Shown here in pieces: positions 6,428-14,027 of a stretch of 17,763 nucleotides of DNA (position 1 is its first letter; every line of letters begins with the position of its first letter). The notes below the pieces were generated by a model, which worked only from the letters and a program-made list of their open reading frames with translations, was not told the DNA's origin and made no database searches. The DNA lies in the NCBI GenBank assembly GCA_041946865.1, contig JBHGBF010000171.1:1-17763 (forward strand). The letters run 5' to 3'. This DNA comes from RPQK01 sp041946865. GTDB lineage: Bacteria > Acidobacteriota > UBA6911 > RPQK01. The position numbers and the translations under genes were made by a program.

Positions 6428-8263
6428 TTACTTTCGCAACGATTGATAATCGTCAATCCTTAGCATGTCCCTGGCGCCGGCGGCACGATAAACCTTCTGC
6501 AGCCAGGACCGAAGCGCGCCGTCTCGAAGCCCGTGCACCGTCAGCGACCCTGGCGCAATCATGACCGCCGCTGTGCGGAAATCCCCGGCCCGTCGAATCA
6601 ACGGTATGAACAGGCCGTCCGTGAAAAGTTGATCAGTCACCTCCGGATACGGGAAATCGACACTGGTGTGGTTCACTTGGGGTTCGAGCGCACGGGCAAG
6701 CAGAACCAGGGGACCACAGGCGCCCAAACCGATCACGTCCAGTCCTCTGACATCCGGCCGCTGGAGAAGCGTCTGAATGGCCTTCCGGATTTCGACGACC
6801 TGGATGGCCGTTGGAGTCGGGTTGTAGGTGGTCCAGTGGGCTATCTGTGCCGGCGGTTGGAACGTCTTGCCCTCGGGATACGGCCTAAGACTGCCGACAA
6901 GCCAGCCCTGATCAAGGTAATGCCGCCGAAGCTCACGCGCTTTCTCCTCGGTCTCCGCATCCGAGTGCACGAGCAGGAGTGCTGGTGTCGCAGTGATTCT
7001 TTCCTCCGGAAGAGCGACATCCAGCTTCGGGCGGGGCACATAGGGGCCGGTCATGAGCGTGTGGGACAAAGCCGTGCCGAACGCTTCGCGGAAAGCCAGG
7101 ATACCGGACCAGTTTTCGGGGCACGCGTCATCCACTTGAGCCCCGAGAGTGCGCGTAAACCGCCGATACAGGAGCTCGAGGCTGACCGGAGTCTGAGGCA
7201 ACGGAGCTTCGAGCGTCTTCCTGTCCTCGACCGTAAACGGCTGTTCTCGGACCGGTCCTTCCTTTCCCAGGAGCCACTTGCTGAACCAGGCGTACGCCGC
7301 CTCGCGGCTGTCCTTGTTGTAGTTGTGGGGGTAGCTGAGATGGACGTTAGAGACCCGGTTACCGACGCCGAAGAGCTGGTAGATCTTCTGTACGGCAGGA
7401 AACTCGACTTCGGGCGTGTTTTTTGTCCAGTCACCGCTCGTTGAAATCATGAGAAGCGGGCGGGGAGCGGCCAGGCCGCCAATCTCGATGTTATTGCAGT
7501 TCAGGCGCAACAGCGGCCCGTTCTCACAAACACATCCTCCCTGAAAGTGGGCAGAAATCATGTTCACCGGGGCGGCAACCCGGACCCGGGGATCAACTGC
7601 GGTAAGCAGAAAGGTCTGAGTTCCGCCACCCGATGCGCCGGTCATTCCAATCCTTGCTGGATCGACGTCGGGCAGCGAAGTGAGAAAATCCAGCGCTCGA
7701 ATGCTGTTCCACAGTTGAAGCCCCATCGGGCTGAAACCCCAGATCTGTCGTTCTTTGGTCTGTTCAAACCGATGGACTATGTACGGCTCCATCTCGTTGT
7801 AGCCGATCATTGAATAGGTGAATACGACGATTCCCTGTTTGGCGAAATTAATGGCGCGGCCGGGTACGGAAGCCAGCTCAGTGTTCTCGAAGCGCCCCGC
7901 CTTCCAATGACCGTGCGCGGAAAGGATGGCAGGGAAAGGACCGGGTTTGCCCACCGGACGATATAAGTTTCCAACCAGGTAAAATTCAGGCCAGACCTCC
8001 AAAGAGACAGCTTGGACCGAGTAATCTCCCCGGACGATGGGATTCGTGAGGCGAGGATTCAAAGGGGCCTTCCCAGGCATCGGCCAAAGACCCGCACTGG
8101 CCAGGATATGAGTCCGGATCTCATCGGCCCTCCCGAGCCATTGTTCCAGGGTGGCATAGGTGTCAGGGACATGAACCTGGTCGACGTGCCGGTAATCTTC
8201 ACCTTTCACAACCGGCCAGCCAATCAGAACAAGCACCAGCAGGCATTTCGCAAGACGCATCAT
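6428..8263 (-). CDS. Exported tandem alpha/beta-hydrolase, acetylxylan-esterase-like
   Basis: A 611-residue secreted hydrolase. The signal peptide is residues 1 to about 21 (MMRLAKCLLVLVLIGWPVVK). The first alpha/beta-hydrolase domain (about 85-335) has an intact triad: S211 in TGASGGGTQ, D278 in STSGDWT and H313 in SYPHNYN. Its SAHGHWKAGR segment (115-124) is a plausible oxyanion region. This domain resembles acetylxylan esterases and related carbohydrate esterases. A second, divergent hydrolase-like domain (about 420-611) has IGLGACGPLV (511-520) where the nucleophile elbow is expected, without a serine, so it is probably inactive. The ATG at 8263 is chosen for the signal peptide; the frame is open to 8344 but the added residues are low-complexity and lie in a tandem array. 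It is divergent from the ROK-like gene and convergent with SIMPL. The substrate is likely an esterified sugar polymer, by inference. Confidence 0.88.
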   Translation of the reverse strand: MMRLAKCLLVLVLIGWPVVKGEDYRHVDQVHVPDTYATLEQWLGRADEIRTHILASAGLWPMPGKAPLNPRLTNPIVRGDYSVQAVSLEVWPEFYLVGNLYRPVGKPGPFPAILSAHGHWKAGRFENTELASVPGRAINFAKQGIVVFTYSMIGYNEMEPYIVHRFEQTKERQIWGFSPMGLQLWNSIRALDFLTSLPDVDPARIGMTGASGGGTQTFLLTAVDPRVRVAAPVNMISAHFQGGCVCENGPLLRLNCNNIEIGGLAAPRPLLMISTSGDWTKNTPEVEFPAVQKIYQLFGVGNRVSNVHLSYPHNYNKDSREAAYAWFSKWLLGKEGPVREQPFTVEDRKTLEAPLPQTPVSLELLYRRFTRTLGAQVDDACPENWSGILAFREAFGTALSHTLMTGPYVPRPKLDVALPEERITATPALLLVHSDAETEEKARELRRHYLDQGWLVGSLRPYPEGKTFQPPAQIAHWTTYNPTPTAIQVVEIRKAIQTLLQRPDVRGLDVIGLGACGPLVLLARALEPQVNHTSVDFPYPEVTDQLFTDGLFIPLIRRAGDFRTAAVMIAPGSLTVHGLRDGALRSWLQKVYRAAGARDMLRIDDYQSLRK

Positions 8264-8301
8264 GCGCACCGTAATAGCACAGGGGAACGGCGCAGGTACA
8301 G

Positions 8302-8399
8302 AGGCGGACGTGGACAAAATGGGCGAACTGGACGCATTGGACAAAAGGGCACCTGTCCGTTCAGTCCACTGTGTCCGTCCAGTCCACTCGGTCTTCTGC
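8302..8399. repeat. Mirrored 9-bp tandem arrays
   Basis: The left half (8302-8346) is built of 9-bp units of type TGGACNNNN (for example TGGACAAAA, TGGACGCAT, TGGACAAAA). After an 8-base spacer the right half (8355-8399) is built of 9-bp units GTCCNNNNN (GTCCGTTCA, GTCCACTGT, GTCCGTCCA, GTCCACTCG). The right units are roughly the reverse complement of the left ones, so the whole can fold on itself. Within the right half, 8352-8369 and 8370-8387 are near-identical 18-bp copies. It lies between the starts of two divergent genes. Confidence 0.8.
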
Positions 8400-8405
8400 C
8401 GCTAA

Positions 8406-8435
8406 TTGCGACCTTATCGCCGATCTTCTTATAAT
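8406..8435 (+). promoter_or_regulatory. Sigma-70-type promoter for the ROK-like gene
   Basis: TTGCGA (8406-8411) and a perfect TATAAT (8430-8435) are separated by 18 bp. They lie just upstream of a strong ribosome-binding site (GGGAGGAG, 8440-8447) and the ATG at 8452. Transcription would start near 8441-8443, leaving a very short leader. Confidence 0.6.
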
Positions 8436-8451
8436 CTCGGGAGGAGAGATT

Positions 8452-9846
8452 ATGGCAGCTCTAATACAAGTAAATCCGACTGTGAAGCCTGTTCTGGACC
8501 CTGATTTTGTGCCGGCCTCCCTCTGGAACAGAACGTACCGGGAAATGGTGAACAAAACCGGTGGTCAGGAATTGAAGTTGGCACTGCAGCGAAGCGATGG
8601 GTCTATTTCGGTTTTTGAGACTCGTCTTCTCCCCGATAGCCCGGAATTCGTGGCCGCAAATCAGCTTTACGTGGAACGGCTTCTCAAATTCCTGTTGTGG
8701 CAGAAGGGAGGACACCGCGTCCGCATTGCCGGAAATAGGGCGATGGCCGATTTCATTCGAGAGGTTTACTCACCGGCTGGCCGACGCGCCTTTGATTACC
8801 ATTTCATGGGTGAGCAGGTCTACCTGGTTCCCATGCAGATCGAAGCGGTGGATCGCGGCGACTTTCCCCCGGCAAAAGAGCCGGCCGCACCGCTGGGGCG
8901 CCATTTGAATGGTTGCCGCATCGGCTTCGACCTTGGAGGCAGCGACCGCAAGTACGCCGCCGTCATTGACGGCAATGTCGTCCACGCGGAAGAGGTTGCC
9001 TGGGATCCCTATTTCAAGACGGATCCAGCCTGGCATCTCGAGCAGATTAACGAGGGATTGAAGAGAGTCGCCGGTCACCTGCCGCGAGTAGATGCGATCG
9101 GTGGCAGTGCCGCCGGCGTATATGTGAACAACGAAGTTCGGGTTGCGTCTCTTTTCCGTGGCGTACCGCGTGACGTGTTCAATCAGAGAGTTCGGGGCCT
9201 GTTCGGAGAGCTTAGACGGCTCTGGGGAGGGATTCCTTTCGTAGTTGTTAATGACGGCGAGGTGACTGCGCTGGCCGGCTCCATGTCCCTCGGCCAGAAT
9301 GCTATTTTGGGCATCGCCATGGGCACCAGTCTTGCCGCTGGATATGTAACTCCTCTAGGGAATATCACGGATTGGCTCAATGAACTCGCGTTTGCCCCGG
9401 TCGATTATCGCCCAAACGCACCCGTCGATGAATGGTCAGGTGATGGCGGAGTGGGCGCTCAGTACTTCTCACAACAGGCAGTGGCTCGCCTCGCCCCGTT
9501 GGCCGGCCTCGACTTCCCCTCGGACACCCCGCTCCCCAGCCGGCTCGTCGAAGTCCAGAAACTGATGGCGGCCGGGGATGAGCGGGCGCGCAAAATCTAC
9601 GAGACGATCGGGGTGTATTTCGGCTATGCCGTGGCCCATTGGGCTGATTTCTACGATGTCAGCACGCTGCTGGTCCTTGGCCGCGTCCTTACCGGGGAAG
9701 GGGGGAATCTGATCGTGAGAACCGCAGCAGAAGTGCTTCAAAAGGATTTTCCTGAATTGTGCAGCCGGATCGCTGTCCGCGTGCCGGATGAGAAGGACAA
9801 GAGGCTCGGCCAGGCAGTCGCGGCCGCAAGTTTGCCCGTGGTTTAA
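8452..9846 (+). CDS. ROK-like sugar kinase of an atypical family with N-terminal extension
   Basis: A 464-residue cytoplasmic protein with an ASKHA-fold kinase core from about residue 155. GFDLGGSDRK (158-167) is the first phosphate loop, VVNDGEVTALAG (265-276) supplies the likely catalytic base D268, and GIAMGTSLAAGY (287-298) is the second phosphate loop. The first 150 residues form an added domain (YVERLLKFLLWQKGG at 73-87) absent from ordinary ROK kinases. The ROK zinc motif (CxCGxxGC) is missing; the corresponding stretch reads VDEWSGDGGVGAQYF (325-339). I recall similar full-length proteins in Clostridia and Thermotogae, annotated only as ROK family, so sugar phosphorylation is likely but the substrate is unknown. 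The start at 8452 follows GGGAGGAG. The PIG-L deacetylase lies 121 bp downstream on the same strand. Confidence 0.88.
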   Translation: MAALIQVNPTVKPVLDPDFVPASLWNRTYREMVNKTGGQELKLALQRSDGSISVFETRLLPDSPEFVAANQLYVERLLKFLLWQKGGHRVRIAGNRAMADFIREVYSPAGRRAFDYHFMGEQVYLVPMQIEAVDRGDFPPAKEPAAPLGRHLNGCRIGFDLGGSDRKYAAVIDGNVVHAEEVAWDPYFKTDPAWHLEQINEGLKRVAGHLPRVDAIGGSAAGVYVNNEVRVASLFRGVPRDVFNQRVRGLFGELRRLWGGIPFVVVNDGEVTALAGSMSLGQNAILGIAMGTSLAAGYVTPLGNITDWLNELAFAPVDYRPNAPVDEWSGDGGVGAQYFSQQAVARLAPLAGLDFPSDTPLPSRLVEVQKLMAAGDERARKIYETIGVYFGYAVAHWADFYDVSTLLVLGRVLTGEGGNLIVRTAAEVLQKDFPELCSRIAVRVPDEKDKRLGQAVAAASLPVV

Positions 9847-9967
9847 CGGGACCGCCGGCCCCCGCGGGTGTCGCTGCGGCTTGGCCGCCCAGGCGCAAAA
9901 GCCGCGTGACTCGCCGGGCCGTGGGCCCCAGTTACAGCTTGGACCCGTACCAGAAAGGACAAAAGAG

Positions 9968-10816
9968 ATGAAGTTCGCCAATCCCACTGCAGACCTGTAC
10001 GTCCCGGACGGAACCGAATTGGGGACCGCCCTGTCCCGTACCACTCACCTGTGCATTGCGGCTCATCAGGACGACACCGAAATCATGGCTTACCACGGAA
10101 TCGCGGAATGCTTCGGCCAGCCGGACAGATGGTTCACCAATGTGACCGTGACTAACGGCGCGGGCAGCCCCAGAAGCGGCATCTACGGACACTACACAGA
10201 CGAGCAGATGCAGGGCATCCGGAAGGTGGAGCAGCGAAAGGCGGCGGTCGTCGGCGGCTATTCCGTCCAGATTCAGCTCGATTACTCGAGCAGCGCGATC
10301 AAGGATCCCAAGCAGACAGGCGTCCAGGCGGACCTCGTCGCCATTTTACGCGCCACGCGACCGCACATCGTCTATCTCCACAATCTGGCAGATAAACACG
10401 ATACGCACGTCGCCGTCGCCTTGAGAGCCTTGTCGGCGCTCCGCAACCTGGAACCCGAGGCGCGACCGACTCGGGTTTATGGATGCGAGGTGTGGCGGGA
10501 CCTCGACTGGATGGTCGACTCTGAGAAGCAGGTGTTGCCGGTCTCCACTTATCCGAACCTGGCCGCAGCCCTGGTCGGTATCTTCGATTCGCAGGTATCG
10601 GGCGGAAAGCGCTACGACCTGGCCATTGCGGGACGCCGGATGGCGAACGCCACTTTTCTCGCTTCCCATGAAACTGACGAAGAAGCTGCGGTCACGTACG
10701 CCATGGACTTGACTCCCCTGGTGTCCGATCCCACCCTGTCCATCACCGAATACGTGGCGGGATTTGTCGATCGGCTGGGCCAGGACATTCGGGCCAGAAT
10801 CGGCAAGCTCAGCTGA
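9968..10816 (+). CDS. PIG-L family deacetylase
   Basis: A 282-residue zinc-dependent deacetylase of the PIG-L/LmbE family, whose members remove acetyl groups from N-acetylglucosamine-type sugars. The metal and catalytic motif AHQDDTE (32-38) corresponds to the family's AHPDDxE, with Gln for Pro. The second metal motif is HNLADKHDTHVAV (138-150), with H144 and H147. The length is usual for the family and no signal peptide is seen, so it is cytoplasmic. AAGGA lies about 8 bases before the ATG. The frame stays open upstream to 9788, but that part overlaps the ROK-like gene and is not domain-like. Being next to a ROK-like kinase suggests the pair handles an amino sugar or N-acetylated glycoside. 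It is convergent with the dehydrogenase gene, 49 bp away. Confidence 0.92.
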   Translation: MKFANPTADLYVPDGTELGTALSRTTHLCIAAHQDDTEIMAYHGIAECFGQPDRWFTNVTVTNGAGSPRSGIYGHYTDEQMQGIRKVEQRKAAVVGGYSVQIQLDYSSSAIKDPKQTGVQADLVAILRATRPHIVYLHNLADKHDTHVAVALRALSALRNLEPEARPTRVYGCEVWRDLDWMVDSEKQVLPVSTYPNLAAALVGIFDSQVSGGKRYDLAIAGRRMANATFLASHETDEEAAVTYAMDLTPLVSDPTLSITEYVAGFVDRLGQDIRARIGKLS

Positions 10817-10865
10817 GACAACCATGGGGCCCGCGCCATGCAGCCGGGGTCTCTGCGCGGGTCCG

Positions 10866-11984
10866 TCAGTCCGGCTGGACGACGTGCTTGATGCCGGGCG
10901 GTTTCTGTTCGAGCAACTCCCTGACCGAATCGAGCGGGTAGCGCCCTGCAATCATTGAGGGCAGGACTCTCGGCCAGCGTTGCTGAAAGACGCTCAAGCT
11001 GGCAATGGCCTTCTCATGGTCCTCGCGTCCCGCATTGACCGTCCCGAACACCAGCTGGTTGCGCAGGACCAGATTGCGCATGATCATATCCGCATCCACT
11101 GGAATGGGCTTGCCGAGCCCTGGTACCCCGGTGAGAATCATGATCGCGTTCTCTCCGAGGTATTTCATGAGCCCAAACGCGATCTTGGAGACACCTGTAG
11201 CTTCGTAAACGAGGTCAATGTGCTCGAGCCTGTCCTGCAGCTGCGGCAACTCGCAGGCGCGGGCCGAAATGTATTCGCACTCCGCCTCCACAGCGAGTCT
11301 GGCGTTGAGACTCTCAGCCGGTTCTAGCGAGTAGACGAAAGTCTCGTACCCGGCCAGCCGCAGCCGCATGGCGCCGAGCAGGCCCATGGGCCCCGCCCCG
11401 ACCACGAGCGCCCGGCTGTCTCCCCGGACTTCTAGCGGTTGCGGCCTTTCTGCCTCGGGAAACCACGGAAGTCGCTCCAGTACCTGGCGGACCTGTCCGA
11501 AGGCCTTCTCGGCGATCGTCAGTGGCTCGGTGAGGACGGCGACCTCCCGAAGCGCCTCCGGGACCTTGGCCAGGAACTCCGGTCGTTCAACAAGATGAGA
11601 GCGCATGAAACCGTGCTCTCCCTTGATGCCTCGTTCGATGTAGTCGCCGCTAATACAGAAGTCTGAACGATTCATGCGGCATGGACCGCACCAGGCGTGC
11701 GGGCAAGGGTGTCGTACGGCCGGGACCACCAGATCGCCCGGCTGTACCTCGTTCACTCCTGCGCCGACTTCCGCCACCTGGGCCAGCCCCTCGCGTCCCA
11801 AGACCAGGAAGTCCGAACCGGCCGGAGGGCTCCCGTACTGGAAGCGGGCAATTTCCCGGTCCGTGCCGCAAATGCCGACATCAAGGACGTGCAGCTTCAC
11901 GTCTCGGTCGTTCTCGATTCTGTCCTCCGGAAGGTCAACGACTTCGATGCGTCGTCTGTTGGGAAACACTCCAAGAGCTTGCAC
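10866..11984 (-). CDS. Glucose 1-dehydrogenase-like zinc-containing medium-chain dehydrogenase
   Basis: A 372-residue cytoplasmic NAD(P)-dependent dehydrogenase of the MDR superfamily, closest in layout to archaeal-type glucose dehydrogenases (GICGTDREI at 37-45, then DFLVLGxE). Catalytic-zinc ligand C39 is present, but the next ligand, normally His in GHE, is Arg (R64 in LGREGL), followed by the expected E65. Structural-zinc cysteines are C94, C99, C102 and C110. LTEPLTIAEKA (about 151-161) is typical of the family. The cofactor-binding loop is VVGAGPMGLLGAM. The frame extends to 12059, but relatives begin near xALxVFP, and a GTG at 11984 (MQALGVFP) has GAGG a few bases upstream, so that start is chosen. 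It is probably a hexose dehydrogenase, with activity uncertain because of R64. Confidence 0.88.
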   Translation of the reverse strand: MQALGVFPNRRRIEVVDLPEDRIENDRDVKLHVLDVGICGTDREIARFQYGSPPAGSDFLVLGREGLAQVAEVGAGVNEVQPGDLVVPAVRHPCPHAWCGPCRMNRSDFCISGDYIERGIKGEHGFMRSHLVERPEFLAKVPEALREVAVLTEPLTIAEKAFGQVRQVLERLPWFPEAERPQPLEVRGDSRALVVGAGPMGLLGAMRLRLAGYETFVYSLEPAESLNARLAVEAECEYISARACELPQLQDRLEHIDLVYEATGVSKIAFGLMKYLGENAIMILTGVPGLGKPIPVDADMIMRNLVLRNQLVFGTVNAGREDHEKAIASLSVFQQRWPRVLPSMIAGRYPLDSVRELLEQKPPGIKHVVQPD

Positions 11985-12156
11985 ATCTACCTCATCTCGA
12001 GAATGACTGGTCGTCGCCGCAGGCGCAAACCCGATGACTCTGAACCTCTTAACTGTCAATATCCCACAAGTTGGCGCCCGTCACGAAGGAAGGCCGGGGA
12101 AAGTGTCCTGGCAGACAGGCACTGCCGCCTCCCAGCAAGTTCCCGTTTTCGTTTTT

Positions 12157-12229
12157 GCTAGTAACCGCTCAGTTTTCTGCGAGCGAAGCGGCAGGCGCTT
12201 TTGGAGTTCATCATGCACCTGGGGCACGC
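12157..12229 (+). repeat. Dispersed repeat, copy A, overlapping the start of the Sel1 gene
   Basis: This stretch aligns with 17498-17573. Both contain GCT[A/G]GTAAC, then CTC[A/C]GTTTT, a variable 20-25 bases, then GGAGT[T/C]CATCATGC and TGGGGCAC. The distance from GTAAC to GGAG is 42 bases here and 44 there. The GGAG (12203-12206) is correctly spaced from the ATG at 12213, so the repeat supplies the ribosome-binding site and start codon of the Sel1 gene. Confidence 0.65.
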
Positions 12230-13085
12230 CCATGCTCAAATGATTCTCGGTGTCATGTATGAGAACGGTCAAGGCATCAAGCCGGACGCCGGGCAGGCCG
12301 TCAAGTGGTACCAGTTGGCGGCGGAGCAGGGAGAGGTCGAGGCAAAGTATCGATTGGGGTCCCTGATTCTCCAGGACCAGGACGAGAGCCATCGTCCGGA
12401 CGGGGTAAAGTGGATCCGGCAGGCGGCCGACGAGGGACATCGCTTTGCACAGGCCAGAATCGGACTTCTGTGCCACGAGGGGCGATTCGTCACGCGCAAC
12501 GATCAGGAAGCGGCGCGATGGCTGACGTTGGCGGCCGAGCAATCGGTGGCCACCGCCCAAACTATGATGGGCATCCTCTGCGAAAGAGGGGAAGGAGTCG
12601 CTCGTGACTACCCCGCTGCCCTCAGGTGGTACACACTGGCCGCTGAACAAGGTGATCCAGAGGCCCAGTGCAATCTGGGTGTCATGTACCAGCAGGGCAG
12701 GGGCGTGAGCACAGACTACCGCGAAGCCGTTCGCTGGTACGAGAAGGCTGCGAACCAAGGCAATGCAGCCGCTCAGTTCAATCTCGGGCTTTTTTACCAG
12801 AAGGGCCTCGACGGTCCGCCGAACTTCGAGGAGGCGATCAAGTGGTATCGCAAGGCGGCTGAGCAGGGACAGGCCCAGGCTCAGTGCAACCTCGGACTGT
12901 GCTACCAACTCGGGTGGGGCACAGCGGTCGATCTCCAGATGGCCTTACACTGGTACCAGAAAGCAGCGGACCAGGGACTGGTCGAGGCTCAGAATACGCT
13001 TCCCGTGGTGCGGCGCCTGTTGGAACGAAACCGAGCCGCCAGCGGGACCGCCGGCAAAACCAGCAGCCTCATTGTCCCACTTTAA
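12213..13085 (+). CDS. Sel1-repeat (SLR) protein
   Basis: A 290-residue protein made almost wholly of seven Sel1-like repeats of about 36 residues, from residue 6 to about 255. Each unit fits A-x3-LG-x-Y-x2-G-x-G, D-x4-A-x2-W-x3-AA-x-QG; for example, one reads NLGVMYQQGRGVSTDYREA. Repeats 2 and 3 are the most worn. SLR units form helical solenoids that act as scaffolds for protein-protein contacts. No signal peptide precedes the first repeat, although many bacterial SLR proteins are exported, so the gene may have lost its original 5' end. The only plausible starts are ATG 12213 (after GGAG) and TTG 12201; a stop lies in frame at 12162-12164. It is divergent from the dehydrogenase and followed by a possible terminator. 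Confidence 0.9.
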   Translation: MHLGHAHAQMILGVMYENGQGIKPDAGQAVKWYQLAAEQGEVEAKYRLGSLILQDQDESHRPDGVKWIRQAADEGHRFAQARIGLLCHEGRFVTRNDQEAARWLTLAAEQSVATAQTMMGILCERGEGVARDYPAALRWYTLAAEQGDPEAQCNLGVMYQQGRGVSTDYREAVRWYEKAANQGNAAAQFNLGLFYQKGLDGPPNFEEAIKWYRKAAEQGQAQAQCNLGLCYQLGWGTAVDLQMALHWYQKAADQGLVEAQNTLPVVRRLLERNRAASGTAGKTSSLIVPL

Positions 13086-13087
13086 CC

Positions 13088-13106
13088 CCACTTTAGGGTG
13101 GTTTTT
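13088..13106 (+). terminator. Possible weak intrinsic terminator after the Sel1 gene
   Basis: CCAC (13088-13091) pairs with GTGG (13098-13101), followed at once by TTTTT (13102-13106), two bases after the Sel1 stop codon. The stem is only 4 bp, so termination would be weak. Confidence 0.35.
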
Positions 13107-13416
13107 AAGGCCAAGGGCCTGATTCAGGTACAGCCTCGGGCAGGCGCCCAGGCTGTCAGGACCACTGACAGCCTGTCGAAAGTCTCTGACACCCGGCGCC
13201 TGTGCTCCAGCACTTGAGTAAGTTACCGAGCGGGGGTTTTGAGTTTCGGGGAATTAATCCTCGATTTTGTGTACTTGCGTCTGTTTCCAACCCAGTACTC
13301 CTCCTGTCACTAAGTGTCCTTGTTTCCATAGCTTGTCCCACCCAGCAATGATTCTGGAAGCAAACTTGCCGTAGCGGAGTAAGTCTAGCGGCATCCCAGG
13401 CACCTACCATCAACTC
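13107..13416. other. Gene-free stretch with an 11-bp hairpin
   Basis: No convincing gene lies between the Sel1 gene and the barrel gene. The only clear structure is CAGGCTGTCAG (13149-13159) paired with CTGACAGCCTG (13165-13175) around a 5-base loop. A smaller AGGCC/GGCCT stem lies near 13108-13120. The rest (about 13180-13416) shows nothing I recognise in either strand. The promoter of the barrel gene must lie here but no clear -35/-10 pair is seen. Confidence 0.5.
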
Positions 13417-13430
13417 AGGAGGACGATTGA

Positions 13431-14027
13431 ATGTTTAGGAAATTACTGCGTTTGGCCGTCGTCCTGCTCCTCGCAGGCGGCATCTTCCCCAACGTCAAGG
13501 CACAGAAGTGGGAGATTCATCCGTACGCGGGCGGATTCTTCCCGCGAGAGGCCGACTTCGGCGAGCTGAAGAACGAGGGCGTTTACGGGCTTAAGGGAAG
13601 TGTGAATCTGACGGACGTGTTCGAGCTCGAAGGGAATTTCGGCTACATCAATCACTTTCGGGCCGAGGCGGTTGACACGCCTAGCCGGTCCACGCTCTTT
13701 GAAGCGGCCGGGAATTTTCAGTTTCCCTGGGGTCGGTTGCATCCGTTTGCGACTGCCGGTTTCGGCGCCATGAGGGCGACCATTGACGAGGACCTCCTCG
13801 ATCCGAACAGCGGCGGACTGGATTCTGTCAACCTGCTCGGAAACCGCCTCGATAACGGCGACACCTTCTTCATGTTCAGCTATGGCGGTGGAGTGAAAGC
13901 CGAACGTCTGTGGGGTCCCATCGGGTTGCGCGGGGACATCCGTGGACGTACCCTTCCGAACATGTTCGGGGACTCCCTGACCTGGTTGGAAACCACCGGC
14001 GGAGTTACCATCTCATGGGGCGAGTAA
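13431..14027 (+). CDS. Small outer-membrane beta-barrel protein
   Basis: A 198-residue protein with a clear signal peptide (residues 1 to about 24, cleavage after NVKA). The mature part has alternating hydrophobic and polar strands and many Gly and aromatic residues: WEIHPYAGGFF, VYGLKGSVNL, VFELEGNFGYI, LHPFATAGFGAM, FMFSYGGGVKAE and LRGDIRGR. This fits an eight-stranded OmpA/OmpW-like barrel. The last strand GVTISW ends in GE rather than the usual terminal aromatic. A strong AGGAGG (13417-13422) lies 8 bases before the ATG. Its last 13 bp overlap the proposed start of the VWFA gene, suggesting an operon. The specific function is unknown. Confidence 0.88.
   Translation: MFRKLLRLAVVLLLAGGIFPNVKAQKWEIHPYAGGFFPREADFGELKNEGVYGLKGSVNLTDVFELEGNFGYINHFRAEAVDTPSRSTLFEAAGNFQFPWGRLHPFATAGFGAMRATIDEDLLDPNSGGLDSVNLLGNRLDNGDTFFMFSYGGGVKAERLWGPIGLRGDIRGRTLPNMFGDSLTWLETTGGVTISWGE

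Noticed and set aside
6533..7444. Long plus-strand open frame of about 300 codons
   Set aside because: It lies wholly antisense to the alpha/beta-hydrolase with its clear triad, has no family motifs and no ribosome-binding site. The same holds for the long plus-strand frames at 15485-16318 and 16758-17486, opposite well-defined genes.
11985..12059. Longer N-terminus of the dehydrogenase from ATG 12059
   Set aside because: Relatives start near xALxVFP, the extra residues are not family-like, and the GTG at 11984 has a spaced GAGG.
12081..12908. Minus-strand open frame of 275 codons opposite the Sel1 gene
   Set aside because: Its Leu/Ser-rich repeats are the reverse reading of the Sel1 units; periodic DNA keeps such frames open.
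13156..13413. Minus-strand frame of 85 codons in the gap before the barrel gene
   Set aside because: No recognisable motif, no ribosome-binding site, and it crosses the 13149-13175 hairpin.
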